From CAZIVO01 sp964542765 (GTDB lineage: Bacteria; Planctomycetota; UBA1135; UBA2386): DNA of 11,103 nucleotides. The position numbers were made by a program, and so were the translations under genes. Shown here piece after piece: positions 7,187-11,103 of the stretch (position 1 is the first letter of the stretch; each line of letters starts with the position of its first letter). The notes below the pieces were generated by a model, which was given only the letters and a program-made list of their open reading frames with translations, had not been told where the DNA came from and searched no databases. Where the stretch lies: positions 1 to 11,103 of the forward strand of contig CAZIVO010000114.1 in the NCBI GenBank assembly GCA_964542765.1, written 5' to 3'.

Positions 7187-8824
7187 ATGCCGTTGTTTCC
7201 GCAGTTCGCAATCGCGCTTCTCGCCGGCTCGACCGGTGCGTTGGCTGCATGGCTGGCCGTCAGCTCGGGTGCTGCCGTGTCACCTCCTGACGGGCGTGAT
7301 TTCACCCTCACGCGCTCGGCCGATGACCCACTCAAGATCACTCCGTCCAGGGACGAGCAACTCCTGGCGAAGCACCTCGGGGATTTTAATCTGCGGACGA
7401 CGGTCGAGCTTGGCGATGGTGCTGAACTGGACCTCTTGTTTCGCAAGGTCGAGCCCAGGGATCCTCGCGTGGCTCAGTTCCACGGCCGCTTTCAGTTGTT
7501 GCGCCTGAGTACGACGATCGAGGGAGAGCCTTACCGCAACAGGGAAGATTCCTTGTTCGGAGACCTCCGAGGCGGCGTGAAGATTGCTGCCGGTGTGCCG
7601 GCGACGATCTTGCTGGAGGGTCGTGGTCGTCACGTTCGCGCCAATGTCGCTGGCCGGTGGTTTCCTTGGGTGGAAACGGTTGATAGCCGGGGCAGCTTGG
7701 CCTTCATCGCCCACGATGGGATTGCGCTGGTGCGGTATCTGAAGATCACGGCTCTGGATTCGCCGTGGCGGTTTCCGGGCTGGCTGATCTTGGCGGTCAT
7801 CAGCGCGATGGCTGCCTTGCTGTCCTTGCGCGTCGGCTGTTCCTTCGTCAGGACAGCGGTCGTCTTTGCACTTTCTCTTCCGGTCGGGGGAATGATTGGA
7901 GAGGCCTGCCTGTTCAGTTATCTCTTGCCCGAATCGCAGCCCTCGATGATCGCGGTCTTGCTTGCTTCAGGGTGTGGTCTGCCCTTGGCTTGCGTGCTCA
8001 GTTCGCGCCGTTTCCGGGTGACGACATGTATCGGCGCAGCCTTGCTCGGTCTGATTCTGCTCGAGGTTGCGGCGCGCAGCGAGCGACCTCGGTTGATCGA
8101 GGATCCCCGGTTCGACGCTCACTTCGGTTCGCAATCCGGGCCGGCGGCTTACGATGCGTTCGCCGGCAGGGTCAACGGATCGGTGCGTGAAGTGCACTAC
8201 GCCAGCGGCGTTGCTGACCGGGTGATGTTTCTGGGTGGTCAGGTGATGTTTCTGCCAGGAGGCCCGGATTTTCGTAACGTCGAGAGGCACCTTGGATTCA
8301 AGGTCACCACGGCTCTCGAGCAAGCTCTCGGGCGTAAGGTCGATGGGATCGTGATGCCGACGGTGTTCAGCAACACGATGCAGCAGTTGGCGGTGTTCCG
8401 GCGTTTCTACCTCGACTTTGCCCCCCGGGTTCTGGTCTTTGGCGTGAGTCGATACGAGCACGAGGCTGCCGAGCCACAGCGGGCGCGGGTAGCCTTCCAG
8501 CGGGCGATGAATCCCTCAACTGAGCCACCGCTGTCCACCCTGTGGCAGCTGTGGGCGCGACGCTTGAGCGGTGATCAGCCAGCATCGACCCCCGCGGATC
8601 TGAAGGAGACCTTGATCGAGGTGCAGGCGCTCTGCCGGCAGCACCGGATCACCCTGGTGCTGGCGACTGACTCGGGTGTCGACGCCGGTCTGGCAGATGT
8701 TGTCGAGGGGTTCGCTCGCGAGCATGAGATCCCCTTGGAGACGGATGTTTTGACTGCCGATGGCGAGGTTCGTGCCGACGGTTTGATCAAGGTGATCGGG
8801 GACTTGCTGGAGAAGCCGAGATGA
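7187..8824 (+). CDS. Multi-spanning membrane protein with degenerate SGNH-like C-terminal domain
   Basis: A 545-residue protein I do not recognise as a named gene. Residues 4-24 form a signal anchor. Residues about 35-195 look like a beta-sandwich (GVPATILLEGRGRHVRANV, then IALVRYLKITAL), reminiscent of the concanavalin-like/DUF1080 carbohydrate domains. Four further helices lie near 198-216, 222-245, 253-272 and 278-297. The C-terminal region (about 340-545) has the order of an SGNH/GDSL hydrolase: a strand VMFLGGQ (346-352) where active members have LGDS, a long helix, RVLVFGVSRYEHE where members have an N-D/E block, and ITLVLATDSGVDAG then DGLIKVIGDLLE near the end where the Asp-x-x-His block is expected. 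Neither the catalytic Ser nor the His is visible, so it is probably a non-catalytic relative or a different fold. It may handle envelope glycans or lipids (inference). The start ATG 7187 has weak ribosome-binding signal; the gene opens a likely operon with arfB, 39 bases away. Confidence 0.8.
   Translation: MPLFPQFAIALLAGSTGALAAWLAVSSGAAVSPPDGRDFTLTRSADDPLKITPSRDEQLLAKHLGDFNLRTTVELGDGAELDLLFRKVEPRDPRVAQFHGRFQLLRLSTTIEGEPYRNREDSLFGDLRGGVKIAAGVPATILLEGRGRHVRANVAGRWFPWVETVDSRGSLAFIAHDGIALVRYLKITALDSPWRFPGWLILAVISAMAALLSLRVGCSFVRTAVVFALSLPVGGMIGEACLFSYLLPESQPSMIAVLLASGCGLPLACVLSSRRFRVTTCIGAALLGLILLEVAARSERPRLIEDPRFDAHFGSQSGPAAYDAFAGRVNGSVREVHYASGVADRVMFLGGQVMFLPGGPDFRNVERHLGFKVTTALEQALGRKVDGIVMPTVFSNTMQQLAVFRRFYLDFAPRVLVFGVSRYEHEAAEPQRARVAFQRAMNPSTEPPLSTLWQLWARRLSGDQPASTPADLKETLIEVQALCRQHRITLVLATDSGVDAGLADVVEGFAREHEIPLETDVLTADGEVRADGLIKVIGDLLEKPR
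8221..8254 (+). repeat. 13-bp direct repeat, 21-bp period, inside coding sequence
   Basis: GGTGATGTTTCTG occurs at 8221-8233 and again at 8242-8254. The 21-base period is exactly seven codons, giving VMFLGGQ followed by VMFLPGG, right at the place where an SGNH enzyme would carry its Gly-Asp-Ser motif. Confidence 0.8.
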
Positions 8825-8863
8825 AGCGAGTTTGCTGGTTTTGGGAGAAATGCGGGGTCGAGC

Positions 8864-9301
8864 ATGGCCGGGTTGCGTGATTTGAGGGTCTCGGCGCGCA
8901 AGGAAATCCCTGCCAAGTTCCTGTCTGTCCGTTTCAGCCGCAGCGGCGGTCCCGGAGGACAGCACGTGAACAAGGTCGAGTCCAAGGTTGATCTGCGCCT
9001 CGACCTTCTCGGTGCCGAAGAAATCCTGGGTCGAGACGCGGCGACGCGGATCCGGGAAGGCCTCGCGAATCGCCTCGACGGGGAGGGTTGTTTGCGGGTG
9101 GTCAGTGATGGTCACAGAGAGCAGTCTCGCAACCTCGAGGTGGCACTCGTTCGGATGGAGACCCTGCTGCGAGAAGCTCTCGTGGTGACCAAGGAGCGCA
9201 AGTCCACCCGTCCGACCAGGGCCAGTCGCGAGCGCCGTCTCAACGAGAAGCGCCGCCGTGGTCAGGTCAAGCGGTTGCGCAGAGATCGCGATGATGACTG
9301 A
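8864..9301 (+). CDS. arfB: Ribosome-rescue peptidyl-tRNA hydrolase ArfB (YaeJ)
   Basis: Releases nascent chains from ribosomes stalled on non-stop mRNAs by hydrolysing peptidyl-tRNA in the P site, as a codon-independent relative of class I release factors. The 145-residue protein (E. coli 140) has the release-factor catalytic motif GGPGGQHVNKVESKV at 28-42, with the essential GGQ at 31-33, followed by the small alpha/beta domain (to about 110). The basic tail RPTRASRERRLNEKRRRGQ then runs to RLRRDRDDD; ArfB uses this tail to occupy the empty mRNA channel. It lacks the codon-recognition and domain 1 parts of RF1/RF2, which excludes prfA/prfB. The ATG at 8864 has GGGG seven bases upstream. The 3' end overlaps the start of the acyl-CoA synthetase gene by 8 to 11 bases, indicating co-transcription and perhaps translational coupling. 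Confidence 0.95.
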   Translation: MAGLRDLRVSARKEIPAKFLSVRFSRSGGPGGQHVNKVESKVDLRLDLLGAEEILGRDAATRIREGLANRLDGEGCLRVVSDGHREQSRNLEVALVRMETLLREALVVTKERKSTRPTRASRERRLNEKRRRGQVKRLRRDRDDD

Positions 9302-11103
9302 GCCAGCCCGTTCACCGTTGATTTCCATACCGGAACTTCTCGACGAGAGGATTGCTGCAACCCCTGACGAGGTGGCCTTTTCCTCTACATCGGAAATCGT
9401 CACCTGGAGTGAGTTCGGCACACGGGCGGAGGCCTTGGCTTTCGGCCTTCGCGATCTCGGTGTATGTCCGGGCGATGCGGTTGCTGTCCTGGGAGAGACG
9501 ACGGGAGAGTGGGCTGTTAGTGACCTGGGTATCCTCGGTGCGGGCGGGATCTCCGTAGGCCTCTATCAGACCCTCCCGCCCGTGCAGATAGGCCATGTTC
9601 TCGATGATTGCCGGGCCCGGGTCGTGATTGCGGGATCGGCTGCCGCGGTGGCGGCGCTGCGCGAGTCGGGGGCCGCGATCGATGCGATCGTCGGCTGGGG
9701 CGATGCGGAAGGATCTGACTCGCAGGTGGTGGGTTTTGGCGATCTGCTCCGGAAGGGTGCCGACCTCGCTCGGCGTCATCGGTCCGAGGTTTCCTGTGGC
9801 CGGGACAGTCGCGGTCCGGATGACACGGCCGTGATCATCTATACCTCGGGAACGACGGGTCGATCCAAGGGAGCGATGCTCTCGCATCGAAACTGTGTGT
9901 TTCAAGGCCAGACGCTGGGCTGTTTGGCGCCGATCGATCCTCATCGGGATGGCACGGTTTCGTTCTTGCCAATGGCTCATGCGGTCGAACATGTGATGGG
10001 TCTGTATGGCCGCATCGCGACGGGCATGCGCACGCGTTATGTCGGCGGGATGGAGGTGGCCGACATCTTTTCGAACGTGCTCGAGGTGAAGCCGACCCTG
10101 TTTGGTGCGGTGCCGCGCTTTTACGAGAAGGCGGTGGCAAAGATTCGTGATCGTGCCGCGACAGCCCACGGTTTTCGCAAGCGCCTCGTCGATTGGGGGA
10201 TGGCCTGTGGAGATCGATTTTCGCGCGATCTTCGTGATGGGACTCGACCATCGGGTTCGTTGAGGTTGCAGCACGCGGTCGCGGACAGGCTTGTTCTGAG
10301 CAAGATCCGCGCAGGTTTCGGCGGCCGTGTCGAGTGGTTCATCACCGGCGCTGCACCGATCTCCTTGGAGGTCCTCGAGTTTTTCCATGCCTTCGGGGTG
10401 GTGATTCTCGAGGGCTATGGCATGACCGAGTGTTCGGGGATGGCCACGGCCAACACCTCACAAGCATGGAGGCTGGGGACGGTTGGCCGGGCATTGCCGG
10501 GCTACGAACTTCGCTGTGCTGACGATGGCGAGTTGCTGATCCGATCCGAGGGCGTCTTCCAGGGCTATCTGAATCTTCCCGAGGAAACCAGCCGCGCGCT
10601 GGATTCTGATGGTTGGTTGCACACGGGTGATATTGGCGTCATCGACGAGGAGGGTTGGGTAAGGATCACCGACCGCAAGAAGGATCTGATCGTGACGTCG
10701 GGAGGAAAGAATGTTGCGCCGGCGGCGATCGAAGCTCTGCTGTCAGCGGAGCCAGTTCTCGGCACGGTCGTCACTGTCGGGGATGCCAAACCCTACGTGT
10801 CAGCCTTGATCAGCATCGACCATGCTGTGGCCCGTACTCTCACCGGGCGTGTGGACTCCGGCGCGAAAGATCTCGTGAGGGATCCGCTGGTGCTTGCGCG
10901 CGTCCGCCACGCCATCGAGCAAGCCAATGCTCAACTGGCACGTTACGAGCGCATCCGCCGCTACCTGGTGCTCGAACAGGAGTTCACGATTGCCGGGGGT
11001 GAGTTGACGCCGACGATGAAGCCTCGGCGCCGCTTCATCGTCGATCGCCATCGTCAGGATATCGCACGGCTCTATGGCGAGGGGGATCAGTCGTGTGTCA
11101 TCG
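9291..11103 (+). CDS. Long-chain acyl-CoA synthetase (AMP-forming, FadD15 type), runs off the window
   Basis: Activates fatty acids with ATP and CoA to acyl-CoA via an acyl-adenylate. The frame is open from ATG 9291 (or ATG 9294) to the last base, 604 codons, without a stop. The sequence already passes the catalytic C-terminal lysine and the usual family ending (R-R-F-I-V-x-R-H), so only a few residues should be missing. Motifs, numbered from 9291: P-loop YTSGTTGRSKGAMLSH from 184 (Ser at 192 where Pro is usual), EGYGMTE at 374-380, WLHTGDIG with TGD at 445-447, hinge DRKKD at 461-465 followed by LIVTSGGKNVAP, and TPTMKPRRR with the presumed catalytic K577. The N-terminal part (TWSEFGTRAEALAFGLRDLG) is typical of long-chain FadD15/FACL enzymes, as is the roughly 600-residue length. 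It overlaps arfB. Chain-length preference and use in breakdown versus lipid synthesis cannot be read from sequence. Confidence 0.95.
   Translation, partial: MMTEPARSPLISIPELLDERIAATPDEVAFSSTSEIVTWSEFGTRAEALAFGLRDLGVCPGDAVAVLGETTGEWAVSDLGILGAGGISVGLYQTLPPVQIGHVLDDCRARVVIAGSAAAVAALRESGAAIDAIVGWGDAEGSDSQVVGFGDLLRKGADLARRHRSEVSCGRDSRGPDDTAVIIYTSGTTGRSKGAMLSHRNCVFQGQTLGCLAPIDPHRDGTVSFLPMAHAVEHVMGLYGRIATGMRTRYVGGMEVADIFSNVLEVKPTLFGAVPRFYEKAVAKIRDRAATAHGFRKRLVDWGMACGDRFSRDLRDGTRPSGSLRLQHAVADRLVLSKIRAGFGGRVEWFITGAAPISLEVLEFFHAFGVVILEGYGMTECSGMATANTSQAWRLGTVGRALPGYELRCADDGELLIRSEGVFQGYLNLPEETSRALDSDGWLHTGDIGVIDEEGWVRITDRKKDLIVTSGGKNVAPAAIEALLSAEPVLGTVVTVGDAKPYVSALISIDHAVARTLTGRVDSGAKDLVRDPLVLARVRHAIEQANAQLARYERIRRYLVLEQEFTIAGGELTPTMKPRRRFIVDRHRQDIARLYGEGDQSCVI

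Noticed and set aside
7147..7446. N-terminal extension of nagA to 7446
   Set aside because: The added residues are Ser/Arg-rich without similarity to NagA and lie antisense to the divergent gene; catalytic residue numbering fits the GTG 7146 start.
8864..9301. Peptide chain release factor 1 or 2 fragment
   Set aside because: Although the GGQ domain is shared, the size, the lack of codon-recognition domain and the basic RPTRAS...KRRRGQ tail identify a complete ArfB, not a broken prfA/prfB.
9312..10388. 358-codon open frame on the - strand, antisense to the acyl-CoA synthetase
   Set aside because: No family similarity; the + strand has all the adenylate-forming enzyme motifs.

Overview
The window is a dense, roughly 60% GC stretch of bacterial chromosome. 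It carries eight protein genes and no rRNA, tRNA, CRISPR array or insertion sequence that I can see. No single gene fixes the organism. The GC content, CTCGAG/CGATC-rich coding style and gene families (FadD15-type acyl-CoA synthetase, thioredoxin-NHL protein, DASS permease with TrkA-C domains, short HAMP-type membrane protein) suit a free-living Gram-negative of the Myxococcota/former Deltaproteobacteria or Planctomycetota kind. That placement is a low-confidence inference.

Layout. On the + strand come a 170-residue two-helix membrane protein with a HAMP-like segment (63-575), an FAD-dependent glycerol-3-phosphate dehydrogenase GlpD (642-2174, possible start at 597), and a thioredoxin-like plus six-blade NHL-propeller protein of the NHLRC2 type (2273-4099). 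Convergent to these, on the - strand, are N-acetylglucosamine-6-phosphate deacetylase NagA (7146-6016) and, downstream of it, a DASS/SLC13-type permease with two TrkA-C domains (5813-4119). The two converging blocks meet over about 19 bases with a 7-bp hairpin. Divergent from nagA, on the + strand, is a likely three-gene run: a multi-spanning membrane protein with a beta-sandwich-like domain and a degenerate SGNH-hydrolase-like domain (7187-8824), the ribosome-rescue peptidyl-tRNA hydrolase ArfB (8864-9301), and a long-chain acyl-CoA synthetase (9291 to the window edge, almost complete).

How they work together. There is no obvious single pathway. GlpD and the acyl-CoA synthetase both touch glycerolipid and fatty-acid metabolism but are in separate blocks. 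NagA and the DASS permease share strand and order and may be co-transcribed. Intergenic gaps are all under about 110 bases, so no long non-coding stretch needs explaining.

Most unusual points: (1) the permease's conserved N-terminal helix continues upstream of its first canonical start but lacks a start codon in frame, while a well-placed ATG sits one base out of frame, suggesting a 1-nt insertion, a sequencing error or a non-canonical start; (2) the membrane protein at 7187-8824 looks like an SGNH-type protein that has lost its catalytic serine and Asp-His block; (3) the thioredoxin-NHL protein has CxxS instead of CxxC. I did not find evidence for a wholly new multi-gene system.
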